Part shown: positions 17,712 through 26,538 of the stretch, piece after piece
Numbering within the stretch: position 1 is the first letter of the stretch
How the letters are laid out: each line of letters starts with the position of its first letter
Assembly (NCBI GenBank): GCA_001714685.2
Contig: MDTP02000052.1
Location: 1-64,000, forward strand
Direction of reading: 5' to 3'
From: Methanosarcina sp. Ant1
GTDB lineage: Archaea > Halobacteriota > Methanosarcinia > Methanosarcinales > Methanosarcinaceae
DNA length: 64,000 nt
The notes under the pieces: generated by a model
Databases searched by the model: none
What the model was told of the DNA's origin: nothing
Seen by the model: the letters and a program-made list of their open reading frames with translations, nothing else
Translations under genes and position numbers: made by a program

Positions 17712-18727
17712 TCATTGATGGCGGCGCCCGTATGAGACAATATAGGCAGCGCTGCGAGCCTGGATCATCGGGTCGGCCGGCTCGATGCCCCCGGGCAATT
17801 CGGCGGGCAGGAAGATCAGAACGCGTTCAACTGCATCACTATCGGGGACGACTTCCGTGATCTCAATGACGCCGATCTCGACGGTCTTGCGTGTGTCCGG
17901 CCACGCCATCGAGGGGTCGTCTATTTTGTCGCCCGGTTCCGACAGCTGGACGCGAAAATTGAACCGGACGGGTGCGCGCGCCACTCGCTGACGAATCTCA
18001 TCGGCGAGGTAGCCGGGGGCGGCTTTCGCAAGCTCCTCCGCAGACAGAAACTGGTTTCCTGTCTGGGGCTCGATTCGGTAGCGACCGAAACTGACCTGGC
18101 CCTGTGCATTGGTGAACTTGAAACTGTTGACGCCGTAATAGGAAAGCGTTGCATAGCTGACCGGCGGTGGCTGTTGTGAATCCAGAAACGACTTCGCAAT
18201 CGGATGTGTCAGCAGGTATGTGTCAGCAGGTATGTGTCAGCCGGCGTCGGCGCAGTAACCCCAGGACCACTCGAGCCGAGCGCGATCAAGAATCGTCGGA
18301 ACTCATCAGCTGTGGCTGCGGGAAAGCCGTTAAACGAATGCGTCACAAGATCCATTTTTGACCCATCCGGCAGGTGGAACTTCAATGCCAGACCGCGTGG
18401 GTTTGCAAGAGCGTCGGTGTCTGAAACCGTGGGTATGCCGGCAAAGTCGGAAAACCGGACTGTCACGGGAACTGCGACCTTCTGAAAGTGCAGTGCCTTG
18501 CTCAAGGTCTCCCCTGAGGGGCTGGGGAGAAACCTTCCCTCCAACACGATGCCCTTCGCATGGACTGCCCGACCGTAGGTTTGCTTGCCGAAAACGAGAT
18601 TGAGCGCGTCGACCAGCTCAGCCGGCGTCGAGCTCTGCGACGGGGAAGAAGTCCCCATCTCTCCCTCGGCACGGTTTTTTCCTGTTTTGTCATTCAAAAA
18701 TGTACGATTCATGTTTTCCTGTGACAT
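17712..18727 (-). pseudogene. Catalase-like family peroxidase (SrpA type), frameshifted by a 14-bp duplication
   Basis: The minus strand encodes a heme peroxidase of the small catalase-like family. The N-terminal half (18727 to about 18209) has AVPVTVRFSDFAGIPTVSD and NPRGLALKFHLPDG, including the conserved region around the active-site Asn. It ends at PADTYLLTHTC and stop. The second half runs open from about 18206 to 17712 in another phase (SYYGVNSFKFTNAQGQ, RYRIEP, DPSMAWPDTRKTVE, GIEPADPMI). Removing one copy of the 14-bp repeat at 18207-18234 restores one continuous frame of about 330 codons. The GC-rich codon use differs from neighbours and points to bacterial origin. Confidence 0.85.
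18207..18234. repeat. 14-bp tandem duplication that breaks the catalase-like gene
   Basis: TGTCAGCAGGTATG occurs twice in direct succession (18207-18220 and 18221-18234), followed by the TGTCAG that starts the unduplicated downstream sequence. Fourteen is not a multiple of three, so it shifts the frame exactly between two otherwise intact halves. Confidence 0.9.
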
Positions 18728-18870
18728 TACAATCTCCTTTCAATTTGTTGCGCGGATGAACCTCATTGTGTTGAACATTTGTCAATTTCCTGCATCTTCC
18801 CGGCCCGCAATTCAAAAAACTGGTGGTATCCCGACCCACTCACTGAGAACACGTCGAGTAGCTCCCTGCC

Positions 18871-19701
18871 TTATGCCTTGAAGAACGCGAGCAAATCCTC
18901 ATTCACCTGGTCCTTGAGGGTTGTGCACATGCCGTGCGGCGCGCCCTTGTACACCTTTAGTATGGCGCCCTTGACAATCTTAGACGAAAGAAGGGCCGAG
19001 TCACCGATTGGCACGATCTGGTCGTCGTCGCCGTGGAGGATGAGCGTCGGTACATCGATCTTCTTGAGATCCTCCGTAAGGTCCGTTTCGGAAAACGCCT
19101 TGATGCAGAAGTAGGACGCTGGCAAGCCGGCCATCATTCCCTGGAGCCAGAACGACTCGCGTACGCCTTCCGAGATCTTTGCTCCCGGCCGGTTGTAGCC
19201 GTAGAACTGCATGCTTAGATCCTTCCAGAACTGCGAACGGTCCGCAAGAACGGCGGCGCGGATCTGATCGAATGCCTCGATCGGCGTCCCTCCGGGATTG
19301 GCGGCTGTCTTCAGCATCAGCGGCGGGATAGCGCCAATCAGCACGGCCTTAGCCACGCGCTTCGTGCCGTGGCGGCCGATGTAGCGGGCGACTTCGCCGC
19401 CCCCGGTAGAGTGGCCGACATGGATCACGTTCTCCAGGTCGAGAGTCTCGACAAGCTCGGCGAGGTCGTCGGCGTAGGTGTCCATGTCGTTGCCATTCCA
19501 GGGCTGGCTTGATCGCCCATGGCCGCGGCGGTCATGGGCGATACAGCGGTATCCACGGGAGGCCAGAAAGAACATCTGGTCTTCAAACGCATCCGCGGAG
19601 AGCGGCCATCCGTGGCTGAAGACTACGGGCTGTCCGCTGCCCCAGTCCTTGTAATATATCTGCGTACCGTCTTTGGTCGTGATCATGTTCATATTATGCA
19701 T
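18871..19701 (-). CDS. Alpha/beta hydrolase, non-heme haloperoxidase/arylesterase type
   Basis: 276 residues, full length and intact. The oxyanion-hole SHGWPLSAD motif is near residue 29; the nucleophile is Ser98 in GHSTGGGEV, the acid is Asp in HGDDDQIVP near residue 226 and the His is in GAPHGMC near residue 255. This is the classical triad of the cofactor-free chloroperoxidase/esterase family. Physiological substrates are probably esters; perhydrolase and bromination activities are known in vitro. It is the only intact member of the GC-rich island (17.3-20.6 kb) and is most similar in style to proteobacterial enzymes. The upstream leader is AT-rich archaeal DNA. Confidence 0.92.
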   Translation of the reverse strand: MHNMNMITTKDGTQIYYKDWGSGQPVVFSHGWPLSADAFEDQMFFLASRGYRCIAHDRRGHGRSSQPWNGNDMDTYADDLAELVETLDLENVIHVGHSTGGGEVARYIGRHGTKRVAKAVLIGAIPPLMLKTAANPGGTPIEAFDQIRAAVLADRSQFWKDLSMQFYGYNRPGAKISEGVRESFWLQGMMAGLPASYFCIKAFSETDLTEDLKKIDVPTLILHGDDDQIVPIGDSALLSSKIVKGAILKVYKGAPHGMCTTLKDQVNEDLLAFFKA

Positions 19702-19861
19702 TCCTTTTTCTGCTTACCAATAGTGCACTTCCAATTCAATTTGTTTAATTCTTCTACAAATTCTCTGGTCGTTTGTTTGAGCAAGTTGATTGCTTGATTC
19801 ATGTACAAATCCTCCTGTGATAATCTGACAACCAAACTATAGTTCCTACGTGATTGTTGTG

Positions 19862-20540
19862 TTACTCAGTTGCCGTGGCATGTGCTGCGTCCATTACCAG
19901 CTTGGCGACCTCATTTGAGTGTGAGACTAACGAGGCATGATCGGAAGGTATCAAGACAATTTCCCTGGCACCCATGCGTTTCGCCATAAAGCGCTCCAGG
20001 TTGGGATTTATTATCCTATCGTCCTCCGATAACAGATACCAGGAGGGCTTGGACTTCCAGGCAGCCTTGGTGATTTTATCGCCGAAAATACTTGCAGAAA
20101 GCGGCTTCTGTACGGCGGCCATGACGCAGGCCTCAACATGATCGACATCCTGAGAAAACGATTCCGGAAATGCCTTGGAATCGATCCACAAGAAGCCTTC
20201 AGCATCAGGATGAATGTTTGCCTGGCCGGATACAGCCGGCATTCGCTCATTGAGCTAACTAAGGACTTCTCCTTCGTCAGGTGCATATGCAGAAATATAA
20301 ACCAGTCCGATAACACTGGATGCATTAGCTTCCGCAGCAGTTAGCAGTTATTACTACACCACCGTATGAGTGACCTGCGAGTATTGTGGGACCATTTTGC
20401 ATAGCTAATACGCGATTTGTTACTGCAACGTCATCAGCTAACGAGGTCAAAGGGATCTGAACAGCAGACATTGTAGCCTCTTTCCTGAAGCAGAGGTATG
20501 ATCTTGCTTCACTTGACCCATCGGCCCACGCACCGTGCAA
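19862..20540 (-). pseudogene. Second alpha/beta hydrolase, broken by frameshifts
   Basis: Fragments of a different alpha/beta hydrolase in three phases: HGAWADGSS (oxyanion region) and QIPLTSLADDVAVTNRVLA with the nucleophile motif AGHSYGGVVIT at 20325-20540; a GLVYISAYAPDEGE stretch in another frame; and SKPSWYLLSEDDRIINP (acid region) with SDHASLVSHS (His region) at 19862-20242. The order and spacing match the family, so this was one gene of about 230 codons now carrying at least two frameshifts. The N terminus before HGAWADG is missing. Confidence 0.8.
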
Positions 20541-20727
20541 TAGTTTTTATGTATTTATTTGTCATCAAACCCCACTCCAATTCCACTAGCTACAAGTGAG
20601 CGATCATGATATAATTGGAGGTAATAGACGAACTGGTCAATCCCCATATTGAATTGTGTGCCCTTTATCCCCTGGATCATCCACTATTACTTGGTTAATG
20701 TTTTAAAATACCTGAATGTGATTATAT

Positions 20728-20844
20728 TAGGACTTACTCAGTTGAATGAAAAACCAATAGCATGAAACCTTCAACTGTCTAAAATACAAATTTGACCACA
20801 CTGCCTATTGCACTTGATTTTATACTTCAAGTGTGTAAGTCCTA
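20728..20844. mobile_element. 117-bp MITE-like element with TAGGACTTAC ends
   Basis: The left end TAGGACTTACTCAGTTGAA and the reverse complement of the right end, TAGGACTTACACACTTGAA, agree at 16 of 19 positions. There is no coding capacity inside. TA-rich flanks leave the target duplication uncertain. It sits just outside the foreign island. Confidence 0.65.
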
Positions 20845-20960
20845 TATATGTTTGGTAATCACAGCAATTAATTCTCTTAATTATTTTGGTTACGTGTCTT
20901 TATTTTTGATCAACAGATCTAAATTTTGATTACCGTAGTGAATATATAATTAAGAGATAT

Positions 20961-21258
20961 GTGAACTACCGCTTAGCTAAAGACTAACCGGCTTCGAGGG
21001 TCATCCCTCCCTCTATCGAGGACAAGTCACACGCGCTCAACCCTGCGTTCCGCAGGTGGAAAATTATGTTAACCTTTTAATGTTCCTTACTATGCCCTGT
21101 TAACCAACTTGCTTTCGCATTGTGGTGACAGCATTTTAAGTAATATATAATAGGTTTGAAAGTATTAATAAGATTACGGAATCAATAACAGTAGAACGTG
21201 AGGAAGTTGACGCTTATATCCCACGAAGCTAAAGACTTCGGGGTTTTACGCTTCGTCC
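20961..21258. mobile_element. Relic of an IS200/IS605-type element (palindrome ends, no transposase)
   Basis: The left part (GTGAACTACCGCTTAGCTAAAGAC, split by me here as two known blocks GTGAACTACCGC and GCTAAAGAC) and the right part (CGAAGCTAAAGACTTCGGGG, then TTTTACGCTTCG) show the subterminal hairpins with GCTAAAG loops that are typical of IS200/IS605 ends. There are only 300 bases between them and no transposase, so this is a palindrome-associated remnant. Confidence 0.5.
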
Positions 21259-21307
21259 TATAAATTTGATAGAATAAATTCTCCTTACGATTAATAATTC
21301 TAGAAAA

Positions 21308-21827
21308 TACGAGCTCGAGCTTATCTCAAAGTACCTGCGCAAAGCCGTTTCTCATGGGGAGGATATGAAGACAAGGGACATGATGGCCAATGAGGAATAT
21401 CTTGCAGGTATTGCTTTCAATAATGCCAGCCTTGGCTACGTACATTCCATGGCCCACCAGCTCGGAGGCTTTTATAACCTTCCTCACGGAGTTTGCAACG
21501 CCATTCTCCTTCCCTATGTGGAAATGTATAACAAGTAGGTCTACCCCGAGCGTTTTGCCGAGATCGCAAAGGCAATGGGAGAAAAAAATAGAGGGATGGA
21601 GCCCGGAAGAAGCCGCAGATAAATCCATAGCTGCTATCAAGAAGCTTGCAGCAGACATTGGAATTCCTTCAGGCTTAAAAGATCTCGGGGCTAAGGAAGA
21701 AGATCTTGAACTCCTGGCTGAAAATGCCATGAGGGATGTTTGCAGGCTCACAAATCCCAGAGAACTTTCAAAAGAAGATATTATTGAGATTTACAGGAAA
21801 GCAATGTTACCGGAAAGAGCACTTTAA
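21308..21827 (+). pseudogene. C-terminal remnant of an iron-containing alcohol dehydrogenase
   Basis: Open sequence starting at 21308 without a start codon matches the C-terminal domain of group III (iron) alcohol dehydrogenases. [20 protein letters not shown] contains the two iron-binding histidines, and [13 protein letters not shown] follows. An in-frame TAG comes next, then VYPERFAEIAKAMGEK, then a one-base shift in a run of A (near 21586), and then the normal C terminus (EAADKSIAAIKKLAADIGIP, ending near KAMLPERAL at 21827). The N-terminal NAD-binding half is missing. The single stop is UAG, which the host may read as pyrrolysine, but the truncation and frameshift still make it a pseudogene. 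Confidence 0.85.
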
Positions 21828-22173
21828 ACTGAGAATCCACACTGCTGTGGACAAAAGATGATGTAATAAGGCAGCAGCTCAGTGATTTAGCCAATAATTT
21901 ACTCTCCCTTAAGTCTCATACATACATGAGATAATATTATAATCAACTTTGAATATATATTATATGCATTTATGTACTCATGTGGGGGATATATCTGGAA
22001 CAATTCGAAGACTCATCAGTCAAGACCATCATGGGGAACAGATTAGAGTATTACTACGCTTTCCCGGAAAGGAAAACTAACCATTATTATCCTTCCCTAT
22101 TCTATGACAGGATAAATAGACTACCCGCAAGGAGAGGTACATGGAATGCAATTAAACGAAGGAGTGATTATTG
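21828..22173. other. Intergenic region, possible leader of the LURP-one gene
   Basis: About 345 bases. A 64-codon frame from 21980 (MWGIYLEQFEDSS...) has no recognisable domain and ends within the next gene's start. TATA-like sequence (ATATATTATATG) lies at 21953-21965. GGAGTGA at 22161-22167 serves the next gene. Confidence 0.4.
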
Positions 22174-22701
22174 ATGCGAAGAGTCTTGGGCGGTCTCAGG
22201 GGCCGTGGAGCAGAAAGCATACAACGCTACAAAATGCACGAAAAACTCATTTCCATAGGAGATGACTACTGGATAGAAAACGAAGCTGGGGAGAGGGCAT
22301 TCTATGTTGACGGCAAAGCTCTCCGTGTGCGTGACACCCTGATTATCAAGGATGTGCAGGGAAACGAGCTGTATAAACTCAAAGAGAAGCTTCTCCGGGT
22401 CAGGGATACGATGGACATCCTGGATGCGGAAGGCAAAACGGCCGCAACAATCAAACAAGCCCTGATCACACCTCTCCGCGATCGCTGGAAAGTTGAAGTA
22501 GCAAATGGACCTGAAATGGATATCCAGGGCAATATCCTGAACCACGAATACAAGATTGAAGCAGGAAAGGAAAAAGTTGCAGAGGTCTCCAAAAAGTGGT
22601 TCCGTATAAGGGATACCTATGGAGTGGAGATTGAGACTGGACAGGACAATGCGCTTATCCTTGCTATTACGGCAGCAATGGATCAGATGACACACGATTG
22701 A
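22174..22701 (+). CDS. LURP-one-related (LOR/DUF567) family protein
   Basis: About 175 residues forming the tubby-like beta-barrel of the LURP-one-related family. Visible are repeated strands of the form KALRVRDTLIIKDVQGNELY and LLRVRDTMDILDAEGK, then a WFRIRDTYGVEIETGQDNALIL C-terminal strand and the buried helix LAITAAMDQM. The repeated RVRDT motif is diagnostic. The function in prokaryotes is unknown; phospholipid or membrane-tether roles come from the tubby/scramblase relatives. Start ATG at 22174 with GGAGTGA upstream; a TTG just before it is an alternative. It is followed by a truncated transporter. Confidence 0.88.
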   Translation: MRRVLGGLRGRGAESIQRYKMHEKLISIGDDYWIENEAGERAFYVDGKALRVRDTLIIKDVQGNELYKLKEKLLRVRDTMDILDAEGKTAATIKQALITPLRDRWKVEVANGPEMDIQGNILNHEYKIEAGKEKVAEVSKKWFRIRDTYGVEIETGQDNALILAITAAMDQMTHD

Positions 22702-22763
22702 TGGGAAGTAAGGGAGAAGAATGGTTGAGACAGTTCCCTTTTTGACCTTCCTTGAAACCATAG

Positions 22764-23090
22764 GTGTCCTTGCTTATACTGATCTTTGTGCTCACCAGTA
22801 TGCTTGGCATGGGCTTCTCCCTTAAAGTTCCGCAGATACTCTCCCCGCTGCACAATGTAAGGCTTGTAATTCTCTCGCTAGCGGCAAATTTTATACTCGT
22901 CCCTTTGCTTGCAATCGGGATACTGATGGTCTTCCCACTTTCAGAAGGATTGTCCATCGGGCTTTTTCTTCTTGGGACTGCGCTGCAGGAGCCCCGTTCC
23001 TGCCGAAGCTCGCCAGGTGGCAAAAGGGGGCACTGCTTTTGCTGTAGGGCTAATGGTTCTCCTGATGTTGCCTGGACGACGTTCCTGCAT
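22764..23090 (+). pseudogene. Truncated bile acid:sodium symporter (BASS) family transporter
   Basis: The start encodes membrane segments typical of BASS proteins (ILIFVLTSMLGMGFSLKV, LVILSLAANFILVPLLAIGI, LSIGLFLLGTA). The next conserved block GAPFLPKLA appears in a shifted frame, followed by another shift to VAKGGTAFAVGLMVLLM. The gene then stops abruptly near 23090, shortly before the MITE-like element at 23128. At least two frameshifts and loss of more than half the protein make it non-functional. Confidence 0.75.
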
Positions 23091-23127
23091 AAAAAGAAGA
23101 TTTTGAAAGAGAAACTAATGAAACTTA

Positions 23128-23366
23128 GAGTGTGTCTGAAAATTCAACCTGATCTCACAATTGGGATAGGATTACACATTTGATTTAAAAAACTGTAGCA
23201 TTAAACCGTTTACTGCCTATAAAGTAGATTTAAAACGTAATGTCTATTGAATTTGATTTTGTGAATTAAGCTCACAGGTCTATAGGATAAAGTGATATCC
23301 TTAAAGTTAACATAAAACATACTTGTTATCCCATTGTAGAATTGATTTGAATTTTAAGACAGCCTC
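23128..23366. mobile_element. 239-bp MITE-like element, family A
   Basis: The left end GAGTGTGTCTGAAAATTCAA and the reverse complement of the right end GAGGCTGTCTTAAAATTCAA match closely; both arms continue to an ACAAT(T)GGGATA block about 40 bases in. There is no coding capacity. TTA (or CTTAGAG, depending on the exact boundary) is found at both flanks. The ends are related to the element at 30327-30486 and the single end at 8641. Confidence 0.7.
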
Positions 23367-23404
23367 TTAGAGAAAAGTCTTTTGGAAAGATGCCCTAAGA
23401 CCTG

Positions 23405-23631
23405 CAGGATCTTACCCTGAAAGCGGCTGCCCTTATCCGGCTTGCCGATGCCCTTGATTATAGCAGAATGGAAAGCAGACTTGGAAAGGTCACTGTAGAT
23501 AAAAAATAGTCAAGTTTGAAATAAAGGGGCAGGGTGCTGTAATTGATACTGAAAGGATGGCCAAAAAAGGCGACCTCTGGCATCTGCTCTACGATACCAG
23601 GCTGGAGTTCAGGCCTGTAACGAAGCGATAA
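23405..23631 (+). pseudogene. C-terminal fragment of an exopolyphosphatase (Ppx/GppA) or HD-type phosphatase
   Basis: Two adjacent frames give LTLKAAALIRLADALDYSR..., then after a stop and shift FEIKGQGAVIDTERMAKKGDLWH and LLYDTRLEFRPV with TAA at 23631. The ALIRLADALDYSR segment is typical of the C-terminal HD-like domain of Ppx/GppA proteins. The N-terminal catalytic part is absent. It lies immediately after the MITE-like element. Confidence 0.55.
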
Positions 23632-23728
23632 TCCTTCAATTTAAAAGTCTTATAAGTACAAAACCAAAGTGAAACCAAAGTGTTTACTGGCACTTGTTTA
23701 TTGGTGTATTTCTATGGGGTGTAAATCT

Positions 23729-24445
23729 ATGGGTTATCTTATACTTGTCAGGCATGGAGAACCCGGTTTGAAGCCTGATGACAGGCTTGCCGGTTGGATG
23801 GACGTTCCTCTCAGCAGGGAAGGAATTGAAGAAGCTCTTGATTGCGCAGTCAAACTTGAAAATACTGAATTCGACCTTGCTTTTGCCTCAAACCTTATCC
23901 GGACGCAAGAAACCCTTTTCATCATATTATCCGGGCAGAAAAAGACAGGGGTTCTTGTTCATGAAAGGACAGGCGATGAAAGCGGGATAGGAGAGGTTGA
24001 ATGGTATTCCTACCCAGAAAAGCTCGGCAAAAATCTTATTCCTGTATACTCTGCAGTCGCTTTAAACGAACGTTACTACGGGAAGCTCCAGGGAAGGAAA
24101 AAGCAGAAAATGGAAGAAAAATACGGGGCAGAAAAGCTTGCCTCCTGGCGGTGGGACTTTGAGCCAGGCCCTCCTGAAGGGGAAAGTCTCAAAGCTGTCT
24201 ATGAGCGTGCAGTGCCCTATTTCGAGCAAAAAGTCCTGCCTGCAGTAAAAGAAGGGAAAAATGTGATCGTCTGCGCCCACCAGAGTAGCCTTAGAGCTCT
24301 GGCCAAATATATAGAAGGCATTTCTGACGAGGGCATCAGGGAAGTCAGGTTCTCCACAGGTGAGCTTGCGATATATCGTTTTTCGGAAGGAAGGCTGGTT
24401 AGGGAGAATGCTGAAATGAGCCCTCAAACGAAAAAAAATATTTAA
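23729..24445 (+). CDS. Histidine phosphatase superfamily protein (phosphoglycerate mutase-like)
   Basis: About 238 residues from the ATG at 23729 (MGYLILVRHGEPG); upstream starts would add 20 residues not expected for the family. The catalytic phospho-His is in LVRHGEPG, the second block is LAFASNLIRTQET, an YYGKLQGRKKQ block follows, and the second catalytic His is in VIVCAHQSSLRAL. The layout and the LNERYYGKLQG segment match 2,3-bisphosphoglycerate-dependent phosphoglycerate mutase; however, about 20 residues are unusual and a broad phosphatase role is possible. Methanogens usually also have the cofactor-independent mutase. It is single and flanked by gene fragments. Confidence 0.88.
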   Translation: MGYLILVRHGEPGLKPDDRLAGWMDVPLSREGIEEALDCAVKLENTEFDLAFASNLIRTQETLFIILSGQKKTGVLVHERTGDESGIGEVEWYSYPEKLGKNLIPVYSAVALNERYYGKLQGRKKQKMEEKYGAEKLASWRWDFEPGPPEGESLKAVYERAVPYFEQKVLPAVKEGKNVIVCAHQSSLRALAKYIEGISDEGIREVRFSTGELAIYRFSEGRLVRENAEMSPQTKKNI

Positions 24446-24511
24446 GTTATCCTTCCTTATTCTAAGTTCTCACCTGTTCAAAGTTTTCCTTATTGACATA
24501 TTGGAAAGGGT

Positions 24512-24682
24512 TCACATGTAGCCCAGAGGCAGGATATATAGAGGCTCCTCATTTGCTGGCAGTTTAAGCACCTTTCTCACCTCTACGTCTTTAAAAGCTC
24601 CGACTGCACAGGTTCCGATCTCAAGTTCAACTCCTAGAAGGTAAACTTTCTGGGTAGCCTGTCCTGCTCCTATATGTGTTTA
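24512..24682 (-). pseudogene. C-terminal fragment of a nitroreductase-family (SagB-like) oxidoreductase
   Basis: The minus strand from about 24682 to the TGA at 24512 reads THIGAGQATQKVYLLGVELE, then IGTCAVGAFKDVEVRKVLKL and ANEEPLYILPLGYM. This is the C-terminal part of an FMN-dependent nitroreductase/SagB-like dehydrogenase, with the GAF..VR..L.LP..E.P motif. The upstream part is not found in the following 300 bases, so it is a remnant. Confidence 0.6.
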
Positions 24683-25578
24683 GCGAAGACTCTTTTTACC
24701 ATTTTGCCTGTTCTGCAAAACTGGCACAGCTCTGCATGTATGAAGAATTAGACAGGCATAATGAAACATTAATTAGAGATCTGAGAAGGTCAGCGAGGAT
24801 AGCGAGGATAAAGAGGACCTTAAGAATATGCATAGCAATTCATGCTACAGCCCACTTTCCGCAGATGTCCTTTCAATTTTCCCAATTTTTTCTGCTATCG
24901 TTTTTTCTGGAAACTGCCCTGCTTATTCAGGCATATGTTTTTGAAATATCTTACACTTTTGATTTTGTGCCTTCATTGAAAGCTTCTAATCTCTATTCCG
25001 GAAGCTTCAGTTGAGATAATAATTGTAAATTAGTGAGCAAATACCCAAAAACGATAGCAAGAAAAATGTTATTTTCTTGACACATCTGCGAAGGCTGGTT
25101 ATACCTGATGGAGAGAAGGGCACTTTTGCAATTGAGGTACTAGACAAGTTAATTTGTAGCTAATAGATTCATCCACATCTGTAGAAGATTATTTATATTA
25201 TAAAATTAATTAATAAGTAACAAGTTTTATATTAGCTTGGAAAAACGGAAAAACGGAAAAACGGAGCTTCAAATATTCAAAATCAAGAGTCGGGCAGGAG
25301 CCTTTAACCTCTCAATAATTTCTTTTATTATTATCTCAGTTTTTTCCTTCCCTCTTACTTTCTAATATAATTTTAGCTACCCTGCTTAAAAATTGCGATC
25401 ATACTCGATTCTATCTACTTCGGCAACTCCGTTGATTTCAGGAAGGTCTTTACCGATATATGAATTTTTCAGTTATGGATATACTTAGGTTGAGCAATCT
25501 TTAAAAAAGATATACAGATGTGAATGAGCTTAATTTTTTAAAAATATTAAATCACTTCTTTTGCCTGTAACATGCCTT
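24683..25578. other. Low-density region without a clear gene
   Basis: About 900 bases. A plus-strand frame at 24676-25014 has no domain, and its composition does not look like a gene. A short run of GGAAAAAC units stands at 25239-25264. On the minus strand near 25380-25465 a short coding-like piece (IGKDLPEINGVAEVDRIEYD) suggests another gene remnant of unknown family. Confidence 0.4.
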
Positions 25579-25719
25579 TTATCTGCGTTTTTTACTTTCG
25601 GTTGGTTCTTCTTCTATGTTTATTTGTTCTGCAGAATCTTCTTTTTGTTCTTCTATTGATTCTAGTTTTTCCATTAATTCTTTTTCTTTATTATCATTCT
25701 TTACTTTTCTTGCTGGCAT
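25579..25719 (-). CDS. Very small charged protein (46 aa)
   Basis: ATG at 25719 is preceded by an excellent ribosome site (GAGGTG, four bases before). The 46 residues are almost all charged (MPARKVKNDNKEKELMEK... ending ESKKRR) and probably helical or disordered. It is too short and too low in complexity for a family call. The opposite strand gives a false hydrophobic frame (25572-25802). The strong ribosome site is the main support. Confidence 0.5.
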   Translation of the reverse strand: MPARKVKNDNKEKELMEKLESIEEQKEDSAEQINIEEEPTESKKRR

Positions 25720-25911
25720 TTGTTCACCTCAATAGTTTGATGTCTGCTGAGGTAATAAAATTATTGAAATGCCCACTGATGCTGAACTGTTTTTTTGGTT
25801 AATACAAACCCGCTTTTATGTTAAATGTAAAATCAAGAGCATTAAACACTACTATATTTTTGTAATTTGCCACTTTATGATGCCGCAACTTGCAAATAAG
25901 GCATTACTACT

Positions 25912-26272
25912 GAGATTTTGCCATTTTCCACAATATTCCTCATTTTCAAATAATATTTGATAATAAAGCTTATTTTGCAAAAAATTTTTCTTAAAACAAC
26001 TTAAAATCGATTTAATGCATTATTATGCCAATAATTTCAAAAGAAGAGAGTTTTAATCGTTTAAAAACGAGAAAGTAAACCACGGAAAGCCGGAAATAAA
26101 GGAAACAATCTTTCCGCGTTTTCCGCGGTTATCGTTTCTTTATTGAGTTATTCATGCCCTTTAGTGTTTTTATGTTATGAATAGAGATTTTAAATATAAT
26201 ATTTTGGAAAAATAAGCATTTATTATCTATTTTTTAGCTTCAAAAGCATTTTTGTTAATTTTGGCAAAACTT
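25912..26272. mobile_element. MITE-like element, family B, copy 1 (361 bp)
   Basis: The ends are GAGATTTTGCCA on the left and, in reverse complement, AAGTTTTGCC on the right. CTACT directly flanks both sides (25907-25911 and 26273-26277), consistent with a 5-bp target duplication. The interior aligns with the copy at 30865-31275, for example AATATTTGATAA followed by TTATTTTGCAAAAAA and TTTAATGCA. A short inverted repeat (about 26081-26130, with TTTCCGCGTTTTCCGCGGTT) is present only in this copy and recurs at 50406-50428. Confidence 0.6.
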
Positions 26273-26538
26273 CTACTAAGGAGTCGTCACATAACAAACT
26301 ATGCACAGGTTTCTAGTGGATGCCTTGATTTTCAATATCATAACCATCAATTAAAAAGTAACTTTATGAAAAATCTGCCTAATATATATTGTGACAGTTA
26401 CTAAGTTATTATATGGGTTGTTTTCCCTGATTAAGATGTTAGTATGTTTAGAAGTCTGTCACAAATAAGCTAAGAAACATATTGGTGAAAGTTTGATAAT
26501 ATCCGATACTCGCAAAAATGTGTGAGTTTCATTAGATA

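Noticed and set aside
25572-25802. Hydrophobic 76-residue plus-strand frame
   Set aside because: Its hydrophobic look comes from being the complement of the Lys/Glu-rich small gene at 25579-25719, which has a strong ribosome site.
26081-26130. Inverted repeat with TTTCCGCGTTTTCCGCGG considered as a terminator
   Set aside because: No gene ends nearby and the same words recur at 50406-50428, so it is better treated as a dispersed repeat.
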